DNA of 64,000 nt from Catellicoccus marimammalium (GCF_965139335.1 NZ_CBCSEL010000001.1), one strand, 5' to 3'; positions 36,996 through 45,290 are shown, counted from the stretch's first letter. Program-made: numbers and translations. The notes: generated by a model not told the origin, from the sequence alone.

Positions 36996-38798
36996 TTATT
37001 CTCTTTTTCCTTGCCAACGCTCTTTCATTACATAAGCAGCCATTTTCGGATCTCTTTCTCTTGTAAAAATCCCTTTTCGATTTCCTTTTGCTCGTAAAAT
37101 ACTTGGATCAGTCGCAAAATCTGCAAAATTCCATAGTAATTCTCCTTGTACAAAAGGAGTCTTATCAAATACTTCGGTATAAGCTTTTAATAATTGGATT
37201 TGATATTGTTCAGACCACATTCCGCCTGTAACGTCACTATTCCCTTGTAAAGTATCTGCACCAAATTCAGTAAAAATAATTGGATGATGAGGATATGCTT
37301 GTTCCCATCCTTTTAATTCCGCCTTTAAGTCCTCCATTCCTTTTTTCAAATCTCCACTATCAATGTACCAACCATAGTAACGATTTAAAGAAATAAAATC
37401 GCATAAATCATAACATTGACTATTTTGATAAGATTCAGTCATAATCATTGTAAAAGTGCAAGGACGATGTTCAGGATCTTTCGTTCTTGCAAAAGAAAAG
37501 AGATCTGTGAAATATTCTTTTGCTTCTTTTGTCGTCGATTCTGGCTCATTCATTAAACTCCAAGCAATAACAGAGGGATGATTTTTATCTCTTTGAATCA
37601 TATCTGCAATTGCTTCTTTATGACGTTCTTTAAGTTTAGGTTTTCCTGCAAAAAATGAAGTCGTTTGATGTCCACCAAGAACATTCATCGTTGCTCCTGT
37701 AAATCCTACTGCAGGGACTTCATCAATAATTAAGATTCCCTCTTCATCTGCCATCTGATATACTTCTTCGGCATAAGGATAATGAGAAGTTCGAAAACAG
37801 TTTGCTCCCATCCATTTCATCGCTTCAAAATCCTTTTTCCAAACTAAAGGTTGATAGCTACGTCCTGTTAAATAAAAATCTTCATGTTTTCCAAATCCTT
37901 GCAAATAAATTGAATGTTGATTCAAATAAAAAGTATCTCCCTTTATTTCAAAAGTTCTCAATCCAATTTTTTGAGCATAGGTATCTATCAGAGTTTCTTC
38001 TTTTTTCACTTCTAAAACTAAAGTATATAGATATCCTTGACCTACTTCCCAAAGATGAGGGGATTGAACTTCAATCGTTCCTTCTTTTTGCGGACAAGAA
38101 CCTACATTTTTCCCTTTTTTGTCATATAATTGTGCTTGGAAAGAAAGAGATTCATTCGTAGTATTCATTATCATTTCATAATGTAATATTGCTATTCCAT
38201 CTCTCAATTCGGTTGAAGTTGAAAAATCGATAATTCTTTCTTTTGGCATATATAACAAAGAAACAGAGCGCTGTAATCCAGAATAATTAAAAAAGTCAAA
38301 GAAAGGTTTTACCTCTTTTCTTCCATCTTCATGCTCAATCGTCATTCCTGCAGGTAAAGTATCTCCGTGTAATTCATTATTCAATTGAACACTCAAACGA
38401 TAAGTATGACCTGGTTGTACTCGGTCTGTGATATCGAGTTCAAAAGGTAAAAAACCACCTTCGTGTTCACCAATGCATTCACCATCTAAATAGATTTTTG
38501 CGCGATGGGTTGCGCTATCAAAACGTAAGAAAACACTTTCTTCTTTTGAAAAATCATGAACAACAAATTCTCGCTCATACCAAAAATCTCCTACATAATT
38601 TTTTTCTTCTGCGGTCATAAAAACATCAGAAAAACTTCCTGGAACAGGCATCCAAGTATCTTTTGGAATTTCTTTTCCTTTAATTACTGAGGCATATTCT
38701 TTTTTAGGATCAAAAGAAAAATACCAAAGACCATCTAAAGATTCTTTTTTACGACAACAATTGACTTGTGGATACAATAGTGATTTCATCATCATCAC
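36996..38798 (-). CDS. uidA: Beta-glucuronidase (GH2)
   Basis: Hydrolyses beta-D-glucuronides, for example host detoxification or bile conjugates. 600 residues, the usual GH2 length. Sugar-binding domain first, then an Ig-like domain, then a TIM barrel with acid/base Glu418 in SLMNEPES and nucleophile Glu511 in IIFTEFGADT. The NxK motif that recognises glucuronic acid is at 573-575 (GNRKGIFTR), which favours glucuronidase over beta-galactosidase. Four successive ATG codons follow AAGGAGTG, so the exact start is uncertain by up to 9 nt. No glucuronide transporter is adjacent. Divergent from the choloylglycine hydrolase gene. Confidence 0.93.
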   Translation of the reverse strand: MMMMKSLLYPQVNCCRKKESLDGLWYFSFDPKKEYASVIKGKEIPKDTWMPVPGSFSDVFMTAEEKNYVGDFWYEREFVVHDFSKEESVFLRFDSATHRAKIYLDGECIGEHEGGFLPFELDITDRVQPGHTYRLSVQLNNELHGDTLPAGMTIEHEDGRKEVKPFFDFFNYSGLQRSVSLLYMPKERIIDFSTSTELRDGIAILHYEMIMNTTNESLSFQAQLYDKKGKNVGSCPQKEGTIEVQSPHLWEVGQGYLYTLVLEVKKEETLIDTYAQKIGLRTFEIKGDTFYLNQHSIYLQGFGKHEDFYLTGRSYQPLVWKKDFEAMKWMGANCFRTSHYPYAEEVYQMADEEGILIIDEVPAVGFTGATMNVLGGHQTTSFFAGKPKLKERHKEAIADMIQRDKNHPSVIAWSLMNEPESTTKEAKEYFTDLFSFARTKDPEHRPCTFTMIMTESYQNSQCYDLCDFISLNRYYGWYIDSGDLKKGMEDLKAELKGWEQAYPHHPIIFTEFGADTLQGNSDVTGGMWSEQYQIQLLKAYTEVFDKTPFVQGELLWNFADFATDPSILRAKGNRKGIFTRERDPKMAAYVMKERWQGKRE

Positions 38799-38818
38799 TC
38801 CTTTTCATTTCTCTTTTT

Positions 38819-38846
38819 ATTGTAGCAATCTTTTAGGACAAACCAA
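38819..38846 (-). promoter_or_regulatory. Promoter of uidA
   Basis: On the minus strand TTGGTT and TACAAT are 16 nt apart, with TGC directly before the -10 box (extended -10). It ends 21 nt before the first ATG. Confidence 0.6.
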
Positions 38847-38869
38847 AAGAATCTCTCTTTTCATATAAA

Positions 38870-38885
38870 TATACAATGATGTATC
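38870..38885. promoter_or_regulatory. Dyad between uidA and choloylglycine hydrolase genes
   Basis: TATACAATGATGTATC is an imperfect dyad (arms TATACA / TGTATC, spacer ATGA) placed between the two divergent promoters. A 14/16 match (GATACAACGATGTATC) lies in the gpsA leader at 47460-47475. It may be a binding site for one regulator. Confidence 0.35.
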
Positions 38886-38901
38886 TATCACTTCATTTCT
38901 T

Positions 38902-38930
38902 TTGGTAAATGAGAAAAAAAGAAGTACATT
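38902..38930 (+). promoter_or_regulatory. Promoter of choloylglycine hydrolase gene
   Basis: TTGGTA and TACATT are 17 nt apart, 35 nt upstream of the ATG; AAGGAGG lies between. Confidence 0.5.
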
Positions 38931-38965
38931 AAAGATGGAAATGAAAGTTTAAGGAGGATTTTCTA

Positions 38966-40084
38966 ATGAAACAAGAAATAATGGATGCTGGTTGTAGTAG
39001 TTTTGCTTGGGAGACCAAAGACCATTCTCATTTATGGGGTCGTAATTTTGATTACAATACGATTGCTCAAGGTTCTGGCATTTTATACGTCCCAAAAGGA
39101 AAAGAGTTTTATTTACAAGGTTGTAGTTTTACTCATACAGAAAAAGGAAAAGCGACTACTGAACACGCATTAGTAGGAATGGGTTCTTTATCTATGGGTT
39201 CTACTCCTTTAATTTATGATGGAATTAATGATGCTGGACTAAGCGGTGGCGAATTGAATTATCGTACTTTTGCCAAATATGAAGAAACAGCTAAGGAAGG
39301 AACTCGTGGCGTTCAACCTATGTTTTTACTATTCACTGCCTTAGCTCACTGTGCTACAGTAGATGAAGTGATGCATTACTTAAAAGAAGAAGTAACCATC
39401 ATTAATGAAAAGATTTTTGGTACTCTCGCAGAGTTACATTGGATTTTTAGTGATGCCAAAGGAGATACATTGATTGTTGAAAGTGATGCGACTGGTTTGA
39501 ATTTCTATAAGAATCATTCAGGAGTGCTAACCAATAGTCCAGATTATGCTTGGCATGAAAAAAATCTCTTAAATTACGTTACATTAACTCCTCAAGATAC
39601 AGATGAAGTACCTTTCACAGGAAATCCATATACCGCTTGTTTTTCAGGAACGGGTATGAGAGGAGTTCCTGGAGATTGGAGCTCGATTTCTCGCTTTGTG
39701 CGTTTGAGTTTATTAAAACAACATGCACTTCCTGGAGAAAACGAAGAACAAGGAGTACAACGAATGTTCCGTTGTTTTGAAGAAGTAGCTTTCCCACTAG
39801 GTTTAGTTCGTCTATGCGGAAATGAAAATAATATCGATGAAAAGTACATTGATACTTCTGCAGATGACAATACACTAGATTATGATTACTCTGTCTATAC
39901 TTGTATTACTTGCGCAGAATCTAAACGCTACTATTGGACAACCTATGATAATCAAATGATTCAATACGTTGATTTAAATCAATTGTTAGATTATGACGAT
40001 TATTTATTCTTTGAATTAGATCAAAAACAACCTATGCTTGAAATTAAACCAAATACAGCACAAAAAATAACAAATCATCAATAA
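38966..40084 (+). CDS. Choloylglycine hydrolase / penicillin V acylase family amidase
   Basis: Ntn-hydrolase of 372 residues that cleaves amide bonds, such as glycine or taurine from bile acids or acyl groups from penicillin V. The catalytic nucleophile is Cys10 (DAGCSSFAWE); Arg26 and Asp29 (WGRNFDY) keep exactly the spacing of Cys2/Arg18/Asp21 in bile salt hydrolases. The second Arg lies in GVPGDWSSISRFVR. AAGGAGG 8 nt before ATG 38966 supports a 9-residue prepeptide that must be removed to free Cys10, as in penicillin V acylases and unlike most bile salt hydrolases. Bile salt or acyl-homoserine lactone substrates are both possible. Confidence 0.88.
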   Translation: MKQEIMDAGCSSFAWETKDHSHLWGRNFDYNTIAQGSGILYVPKGKEFYLQGCSFTHTEKGKATTEHALVGMGSLSMGSTPLIYDGINDAGLSGGELNYRTFAKYEETAKEGTRGVQPMFLLFTALAHCATVDEVMHYLKEEVTIINEKIFGTLAELHWIFSDAKGDTLIVESDATGLNFYKNHSGVLTNSPDYAWHEKNLLNYVTLTPQDTDEVPFTGNPYTACFSGTGMRGVPGDWSSISRFVRLSLLKQHALPGENEEQGVQRMFRCFEEVAFPLGLVRLCGNENNIDEKYIDTSADDNTLDYDYSVYTCITCAESKRYYWTTYDNQMIQYVDLNQLLDYDDYLFFELDQKQPMLEIKPNTAQKITNHQ

Positions 40085-40088
40085 GAAT

Positions 40089-40124
40089 AAAAAGAACCTC
40101 CTTTGAAGGGAGGTTCTTTTTTTG
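40089..40124. terminator. Bidirectional terminator
   Basis: AAAGAACCTCC pairs with GGGAGGTTCTTT around TTTGAA; it is flanked by an A-run and by T7. It lies between the convergent choloylglycine hydrolase and lipoprotein genes. Confidence 0.9.
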
Positions 40125-40126
40125 AA

Positions 40127-41101
40127 TTAATACTGAGATAAAATGTTTTGTGCTTCTTGTTGTGCTGCAGCATCTTCTGAAACAATCCAGTTTCCACTCA
40201 ATGAAGTGGTATTAGTTCCTTGATTCACTCCACCAACACCTACAATTTCACTGGCTGGTCCTTTTAATTCATAAACGACACCATTCGAAGCTAAAATATA
40301 TTTATTTGCCATTTCATCCATTTCTACATTTTCAAATGTAGTCGCTGTACAACCTCCTAAAGGAAGTTCTCCAGTCACTCCATCTTTTGCATGACAGAAA
40401 ATCAATCCTGCTACGGCCTCTCCCACATACACATTTGGATTATAATGCCCCTGAATTAAAACTTTTCCATCTGGGGTATTAATATATAAGTCATCTGCAG
40501 AAACTGCACCATGAACATTATATGCGTCTGTTACTGCCATTTTAGCGGTTTGTGCTCTTGGAATTGCCCAGTTTAAAAATTGTGCATTCATTGCTTCCAT
40601 TTGTCCCATTGAATAACTCTTAGGAGTGATAGTCTTCGATTGATTCTTATTTTGGGTTGTTGCTTTTTCTGTATTTGTTTTTTCCTGTTTTTCTTGTTCT
40701 TGAGCTAATTTTTCACTAATTTTATCACTCAATTGGTCTTTTTGGTCTTTTAATGCAGGTAAAGTTGCTTTTAATTTACCTAATGCTTTTTTCGCTTCTG
40801 CATATTTACCTTTGCGATAAAGATCTTTTACTTTTTGAAATTCTTTGATTTCAGCAATATATCCTTTCGCCTTTTTATCTCCTTGATTTTCTAACTCTTC
40901 TAATTGTTGCAGTGCTTGATTCCAGTCTTCATTATTAATTTTTTCCTCTACCGTTTCCATTGAAACATTACTTTCTTTGGATGATTCTGTTTTAGAAGAA
41001 ACTTCAGAACTAGATTTTGTTTCTTCTGTTGAATTTGCACCACAACCCGCTAAAGTAAGCAAGGATAAAAGCACAGCTCCTTGTATAATCCCTTTTTTCA
41101 C
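40127..41101 (-). CDS. Secreted lipoprotein with helical repeat region
   Basis: I do not recognise a named family. 324 residues with a GTG start after AAGGAGAAG. The signal peptide ends LTLAGC (lipid Cys20). A Ser/Glu-rich linker is followed by a TPR-like helical part (EDWNQALQQLEELENQGDKK and YRKGKYAEAKKALGKL), a Lys/Gln linker, and a C-terminal globular domain starting near MNAQFLNWAIPRAQTAKM with conserved-looking DDLYINTPDGKVLIQGHY. Probably anchored on the outer face of the membrane; role unknown. Own promoter upstream. Confidence 0.72.
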   Translation of the reverse strand: MKKGIIQGAVLLSLLTLAGCGANSTEETKSSSEVSSKTESSKESNVSMETVEEKINNEDWNQALQQLEELENQGDKKAKGYIAEIKEFQKVKDLYRKGKYAEAKKALGKLKATLPALKDQKDQLSDKISEKLAQEQEKQEKTNTEKATTQNKNQSKTITPKSYSMGQMEAMNAQFLNWAIPRAQTAKMAVTDAYNVHGAVSADDLYINTPDGKVLIQGHYNPNVYVGEAVAGLIFCHAKDGVTGELPLGGCTATTFENVEMDEMANKYILASNGVVYELKGPASEIVGVGGVNQGTNTTSLSGNWIVSEDAAAQQEAQNILSQY

Positions 41102-41138
41102 TTTTACTTCTCCTTTTGAAAATTACTATTGCTCTTCC

Positions 41139-41167
41139 ATTATACGTGGAAAATATCATTTAGTGAA
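41139..41167 (-). promoter_or_regulatory. Promoter of the lipoprotein gene
   Basis: On the minus strand TTCACT and TATAAT are 17 nt apart; the -10 box is 37 nt before the GTG start. Confidence 0.6.
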
Positions 41168-41267
41168 CTCAAGCTCTATCTTTTTCTCTTTGCCCTTTAA
41201 AAGAAAAAATCTTTTTATTATGTGAATTAAAACAACCAATAAGCTAATTTTAATTTTATTTTTTGTA

Positions 41268-41276
41268 TGTTATAAT
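41268..41276 (+). promoter_or_regulatory. Extended -10 promoter of candidate small RNA
   Basis: TGTTATAAT is a perfect extended -10 element on the plus strand. A start 7 nt downstream would be at 41283, exactly where the closing helix of the predicted RNA begins. No gene on the plus strand follows until 43399. Confidence 0.6.
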
Positions 41277-41282
41277 TTAGCT

Positions 41283-41585
41283 GAAGGAGAAAAGATAATA
41301 GTAATTTATCTTCTTTTAATTGATTTCTTTTCATTCCTTACTCGAAGCGATAAAAAAGAAAACAACAAAAAATAACCGTCTAGCGAACAAAATTTCTTTT
41401 TTTGTAACTTTGAGATAGGTAATTCTGTAGTGATTTCTAGGGTGCGATAGAGAAATACTTAGAAAATGATGATTAGAATCCATTAAATAAAGATAAAATG
41501 TAGTTGTTCTTATGCGTCAAAATGATCTTTTTCTCCTTCTTATCATTGCCAAAAGAGGGCTTATTAAAGCCCTCTTTTTTTATCA
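41283..41585 (+). ncRNA. Candidate structured small RNA, about 300 nt, family not identified
   Basis: No open frame with a ribosome site lies in 41168-41598. The plus strand offers promoter, closed fold and terminator. GAAGGAGAAAAGAT (41283-41296) pairs with ATCTTTTTCTCCTTC (41525-41539), 14 pairs with one bulged base. Inside it, 41306-41325 pairs with 41477-41496 at 17 of 20 positions, beyond an internal loop of 9 and 28 nt. A-rich 41353-41362 can pair with TTTCTTTTTT near 41393. A 12-bp terminator ends the unit. A rod closed by 5'-3' pairing recalls 6S RNA, but I cannot assign the family; it is not tmRNA or SRP RNA by sequence. The CU-rich 3' arm could also target Shine-Dalgarno sequences. 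Confidence 0.55.
41551..41582. terminator. Strong terminator, both strands
   Basis: AAAAGAGGGCTT pairs with AAGCCCTCTTTT over a short loop and is followed by TTTATC on the plus strand; it is also usable from the minus strand after the YfhO-like gene. Confidence 0.88.
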
Positions 41586-41621
41586 TTATATTTTTTCATT
41601 AATCATTATATTTTTTCATTA
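41582..41621. repeat. 20-bp tandem duplication across a stop codon
   Basis: ATCATTATATTTTTTCATTA occurs twice in direct succession (41582-41601 and 41602-41621). The right-hand copy encodes the last residues MKKYND of the YfhO-like protein and most of the stop codon; the left copy lies beyond it. Confidence 0.9.
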
Positions 41622-43209
41622 AAAGATAAAACGCCACAAGTAAACTACCCCCACTAATCATTTGGCAAATGCGTGCCCACAACGTGTAGTTATAGCGAAT
41701 GATATATTGATTACTTCCTTTTTTAATTGGAACCTTGGTTGCTCCATTTTCTGCTTTATGAACAGAGATAGGTTTACCATTATATTCTACCTTTTCTCCT
41801 ATATAGTGATAAATTGGTAAAATTATAGTTCCATTCTGTTTTGCTTGGACTTCAAAAGTCGCAGTTGTTGCAGTAAAAGAGCAATTTCCTTCTTTCCATT
41901 GATTCTTTTCTTTTATTTTTTGTGCTTTAATCATTGGAAAATCCTCTGTTCCTTCTTTTGGTAGATAATCTCTATCCCCATTAAATCCTTGATTTCCACG
42001 AATCAATTGTTGAACTTGTTCATTGGTATAACCTACTGTTGTACCATCTACGGTCTTAATATTTTGCAGTAAACTTGTTTGTAAAAATAAAGTACTAGCA
42101 ATGAAAATTAACCATAAATGAGGAGAAGAAGATTCAAATTGCATACAAAGATAACTAGCACTAAAAGCAATTAAAACAGTACCAATTGCTAAAAAGCGCC
42201 AAGGGAATTGAATCATCATTAAACTCGATTGGAAAAAATCCCACGGGAAAAGTTTTGTTGCTAATAATGTAAAGATTCCAATACCAATGGTACATAAACG
42301 ATACCATGAATTTAATTTTTGATAATTTATGACTAAAAAGATTAATAGAATCAAAAAGATAAGACCATAAGTATTTACAGATCCAGCATTATTATTTAAA
42401 GATTGTAAAACTAAATCCTGTGGTGATACTGCCGATTCTAATAAATGATAAACCATAGGGACAGAAATCTTAGTAGTAACCATCATTTCTAACATTGGTC
42501 CAAAGAATCCTAAGCCAAGAACTATACTCCAAGCAATACATTTGAGAAATGAGATTCCTCTTTGTTTATTCCATTTTTTCAAAACAATGCTTCCAACGAA
42601 GAAAAATAAAACTAAAATTGCTGCTAATAAAGTAGAAATAACATGACTATAAATAATACATACCATTCCTGCAGTTAAATATCCCCATCGTTTCACATTA
42701 TTAAAGAATAATTCATAACACCCATAGACAACGAGAGGTAAAAAAGTCATTGCGACTGCCTCCCCTACTGCCACTCGAAAATAAATATTGGAGATCCGAC
42801 ATAGAGAAAAAGCATAAAGAATCGCCGCTAAAAGCGCATATTTTCCTGTGATATTCATTCGTTTGGCGCAAAAATAAGTGATCTCTAAAGTTACAAAAGT
42901 CATGAGCATAAAATACAAATAAAAACTCAACACTAAATTTTGCGTTACCAAATAAATGAAATACATCGGATAAACGAATAGCCAAGGATAAAATAAATTC
43001 ACCATACTTCCCACATGATTGAAATAATCAAAGTTTACAGGGCTAGTCCAAATATCCGATAAGCTAGCAATTCTGGAAAAATGAAAAGCTGCATCCAATC
43101 CCTGCAAACTTGTTTTCATCACAGGTTCATTTCCTAAAGTAATAATCCAAATTCCTAAGACACTTAGTATCAAAAAAAGAATATGAATATAATATTTTTT
43201 ACTTTTCAT
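41599..43209 (-). CDS. YfhO-like polytopic membrane protein
   Basis: Membrane protein of 536 residues with about 11 hydrophobic segments and a periplasm-facing C-terminal part ending in a last helix (about 510-530). GLDAAFHFSRIASL near the first helix resembles the acidic loop of GT-C type glycosyltransferases; the C-terminal beta-rich part has YNGKPISVHKAENGATKVPIKKGSNQ, as in YfhO proteins. It is shorter than, and clearly different from, the YfhO at 34509. A sugar-transfer role in the envelope is inferred. Confidence 0.7.
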   Translation of the reverse strand: MKSKKYYIHILFLILSVLGIWIITLGNEPVMKTSLQGLDAAFHFSRIASLSDIWTSPVNFDYFNHVGSMVNLFYPWLFVYPMYFIYLVTQNLVLSFYLYFMLMTFVTLEITYFCAKRMNITGKYALLAAILYAFSLCRISNIYFRVAVGEAVAMTFLPLVVYGCYELFFNNVKRWGYLTAGMVCIIYSHVISTLLAAILVLFFFVGSIVLKKWNKQRGISFLKCIAWSIVLGLGFFGPMLEMMVTTKISVPMVYHLLESAVSPQDLVLQSLNNNAGSVNTYGLIFLILLIFLVINYQKLNSWYRLCTIGIGIFTLLATKLFPWDFFQSSLMMIQFPWRFLAIGTVLIAFSASYLCMQFESSSPHLWLIFIASTLFLQTSLLQNIKTVDGTTVGYTNEQVQQLIRGNQGFNGDRDYLPKEGTEDFPMIKAQKIKEKNQWKEGNCSFTATTATFEVQAKQNGTIILPIYHYIGEKVEYNGKPISVHKAENGATKVPIKKGSNQYIIRYNYTLWARICQMISGGSLLVAFYLLMKKYND

Positions 43210-43310
43210 GAGTAACTCCTTTCCTCTTTATTATATCTTATTAGGAAAAATGTTGTTCAAACAAATAGATGCTATATTTTTAATCAATAAAAAACGCTAG
43301 AAAAAATATT

Positions 43311-43350
43311 TTGTTAACGCTTTCTTTTTGTATTCTAATTATGCTATCAT
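43311..43350 (+). promoter_or_regulatory. cre-like site overlapping the promoter of the C-S lyase gene
   Basis: TTGTTAACGCTTTCTT (43311-43326) matches the CcpA consensus at 14 of 16 positions and covers the -35 region of an extended -10 promoter TGCTATCAT (43342-43350). The position suggests glucose repression. Confidence 0.5.
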
Positions 43351-43398
43351 ATTGATGGAATTATTTTAATTTTTATTTATGTATTAGGAGATATAACT

Positions 43399-44610
43399 AT
43401 GAACGAACAAAAATATGATTACAACACAATGATTAATCGTACAAAAACTGGGTCTGTCAAATGGGATGAAATGAAAGAATGGAACCCAAATGTACCACAA
43501 GAAGTTTATCCTTTCTCTGTCGCAGACTCTGATTTACGTTTAGCTCCAGAAATTATCGAAGGATTACAAGAATTTATCACTAATGACCTTTCTTTAGGTT
43601 ATACACATGCAGATGAAGCTTATACCTCTGCTGTTCAAAATTGGATGACAAAGCATCACAATTTCACGCCAAAAGCAGAATGGATTGTACAAACTCCAGG
43701 AGTAGTTCCTGCCATTAACTTTGCGATTCGTGCGTTAACACGTGAAGGGGATGGTATTGTAATTATGCCTCCTGTATATTATCCATTTTATGATACAATT
43801 AAACACGCCAAACGTCATATTACAGAAAGTCCTTTAATTAACCAAGGAACTCATTACGAAATTGATTTTGAACATTTAGAACATAAATTAAAACAACCAC
43901 AAAATACAATGCTTGTTTTATGTAGTCCTCATAATCCTGTAGGTCGTGTTTGGACAAGAGAAGAACTAGAAAAAATTGCGGAATTATGTATTCGCTATGA
44001 TGTTTATCTTGTTTCTGATGAAATTCACTCTGATTTGATTTTACCAGGACATAAACATACAGTAATGGCTACTATTTCTAAAGAAATTGAACAACAAGTA
44101 GTCGTTTGTACTGCAGCAAGTAAAACTTTTAATATCGCTGGACAATGCGTTTCTAATATTATTATTCCAAATAAAGAAATGCGTGAACGCTTTATTGCTG
44201 AAAAAGAAAGTTACGGAATTAAAACCGTTAGTGCTTTAGGATTAGCAACAACAAAAATTGCCTATGAACGTGCAGGTGGTTGGCTTGATGGATTTTTAGA
44301 ATTAGTCGTGGAAAATCATCGCGTAATTAAAGAATTTTTCGCACAAAACTATCCAGAAGTAAAAGTCTTTGATCTAGAAGGAACTTACTTACAATGGATT
44401 GATATGCGTGCTTTAGGTTTTGGAGTTTCTGAATTAGAAGAATTCTTAAATCAAGAAGCATTAGATTTCTTTGACCAAGGATATATCTTTGGCCCTTCTG
44501 GAGAAGGATTTGAACGTATCAACTTAGCTGCCTCAACAGAAAGCATTCGCCAAATGTTAGATCGCTTCAAAGAAGCTATGGAACAATATCAATATCAATC
44601 TCAACGTTAA
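43399..44610 (+). CDS. MalY/PatB-family C-S lyase (cystathionine beta-lyase-like)
   Basis: Fold-type I PLP enzyme of 403 residues. MalY/PatB members split cystathionine or cysteine conjugates. N-terminal NPNVPQEVYPFSVADSDL is the family start (WVADMDF-like); LCSPHNPVGRVWTREEL, SDEIHSDLI, and the PLP lysine in AASKTFNIAGQ are present; the C-terminal NLAASTESIRQMLDRF also fits. Ribosome site TAGGAG. It stands alone, bounded by its own promoter and terminator. Substrate not provable from sequence. Confidence 0.88.
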   Translation: MNEQKYDYNTMINRTKTGSVKWDEMKEWNPNVPQEVYPFSVADSDLRLAPEIIEGLQEFITNDLSLGYTHADEAYTSAVQNWMTKHHNFTPKAEWIVQTPGVVPAINFAIRALTREGDGIVIMPPVYYPFYDTIKHAKRHITESPLINQGTHYEIDFEHLEHKLKQPQNTMLVLCSPHNPVGRVWTREELEKIAELCIRYDVYLVSDEIHSDLILPGHKHTVMATISKEIEQQVVVCTAASKTFNIAGQCVSNIIIPNKEMRERFIAEKESYGIKTVSALGLATTKIAYERAGGWLDGFLELVVENHRVIKEFFAQNYPEVKVFDLEGTYLQWIDMRALGFGVSELEEFLNQEALDFFDQGYIFGPSGEGFERINLAASTESIRQMLDRFKEAMEQYQYQSQR

Positions 44611-44627
44611 TTTTAAAACATAATAAA

Positions 44628-44663
44628 AACTAGTCTCTTTCTATAGGAGACTAGTTTTTTTGT
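44628..44663. terminator. Bidirectional terminator
   Basis: AAAACTAGTCTC pairs with GAGACTAGTTTT around a 9-nt loop and is followed by TTTG; it serves the C-S lyase gene and the convergent HD gene. Confidence 0.88.
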
Positions 44664-45286
44664 TGCCATTCTTTTAAAAATTCTTCAATAAATTTTTTAA
44701 GATATTGTGTCCGTTCTTTAGCAATTGCTTGACCGATTTTGGTATTCATTTGATTTTCAATAAAAAATAATTTTTCATAGAAATGATGTAAGGTTGAAGA
44801 AGAACGTTTTTCAGGGATTTTTTTAATCAGAGGGACTCGTTCATCATATAAAGCTTGATCTTTTCTTCCACCAAACGCAAAAGCACGAGCAATACCGATT
44901 GCCCCTATTGCATCTAAACGATCCGCATCCTGGACAATTTGACCTAATAAACTTAAAGAAGCACGTTCCTTTTGATTTTTAGAAAAAGAAAGATGCTCAA
45001 TAACATAAAGAATTTCTTCTTGCTCTTTTGGTGAAAATCCCTCTTGTTCTAAAAGAGAGTTTATTTCTTGATAACGTTCTTTTCGTTTGCTCGTCAATTT
45101 TTCATCCACTACATCATGTAAGTATCCGATTGCTTTTATCAAACGTAATTCTTCTTCTTTAGGAAAAGATACTTCTTTTTCATATATTTTTTCAGCTAAA
45201 GAAACTACTCGTTGCGCATGAAAAAAATCATGACCCGTATATTCTTCTTTGAAGCATTGTTTGACATATTGAATCAGTGCATCCAT
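44651..45286 (-). CDS. HD-domain phosphohydrolase
   Basis: Predicted metal-dependent phosphohydrolase of 211 residues. HD-fold residues: His23 in HDFFHAQRV, His57-Asp58 in GYLHDVVDE, and a downstream QDADRLDAIGAIGIARAFAFG, all typical of the YedJ/YpgQ group. The substrate is unknown (nucleotides are likely from the family). It begins 4 nt after the S66 peptidase stop, so the two are cotranscribed. Confidence 0.85.
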   Translation of the reverse strand: MDALIQYVKQCFKEEYTGHDFFHAQRVVSLAEKIYEKEVSFPKEEELRLIKAIGYLHDVVDEKLTSKRKERYQEINSLLEQEGFSPKEQEEILYVIEHLSFSKNQKERASLSLLGQIVQDADRLDAIGAIGIARAFAFGGRKDQALYDERVPLIKKIPEKRSSSTLHHFYEKLFFIENQMNTKIGQAIAKERTQYLKKFIEEFLKEWQQKN

Positions 45287-45290
45287 AATT

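Noticed and set aside
41283..41585. tmRNA or SRP RNA identity for the candidate small RNA
   Set aside because: No tRNA-like end or tag frame, and no GGAAGGAAGCAGCC-like SRP loop.
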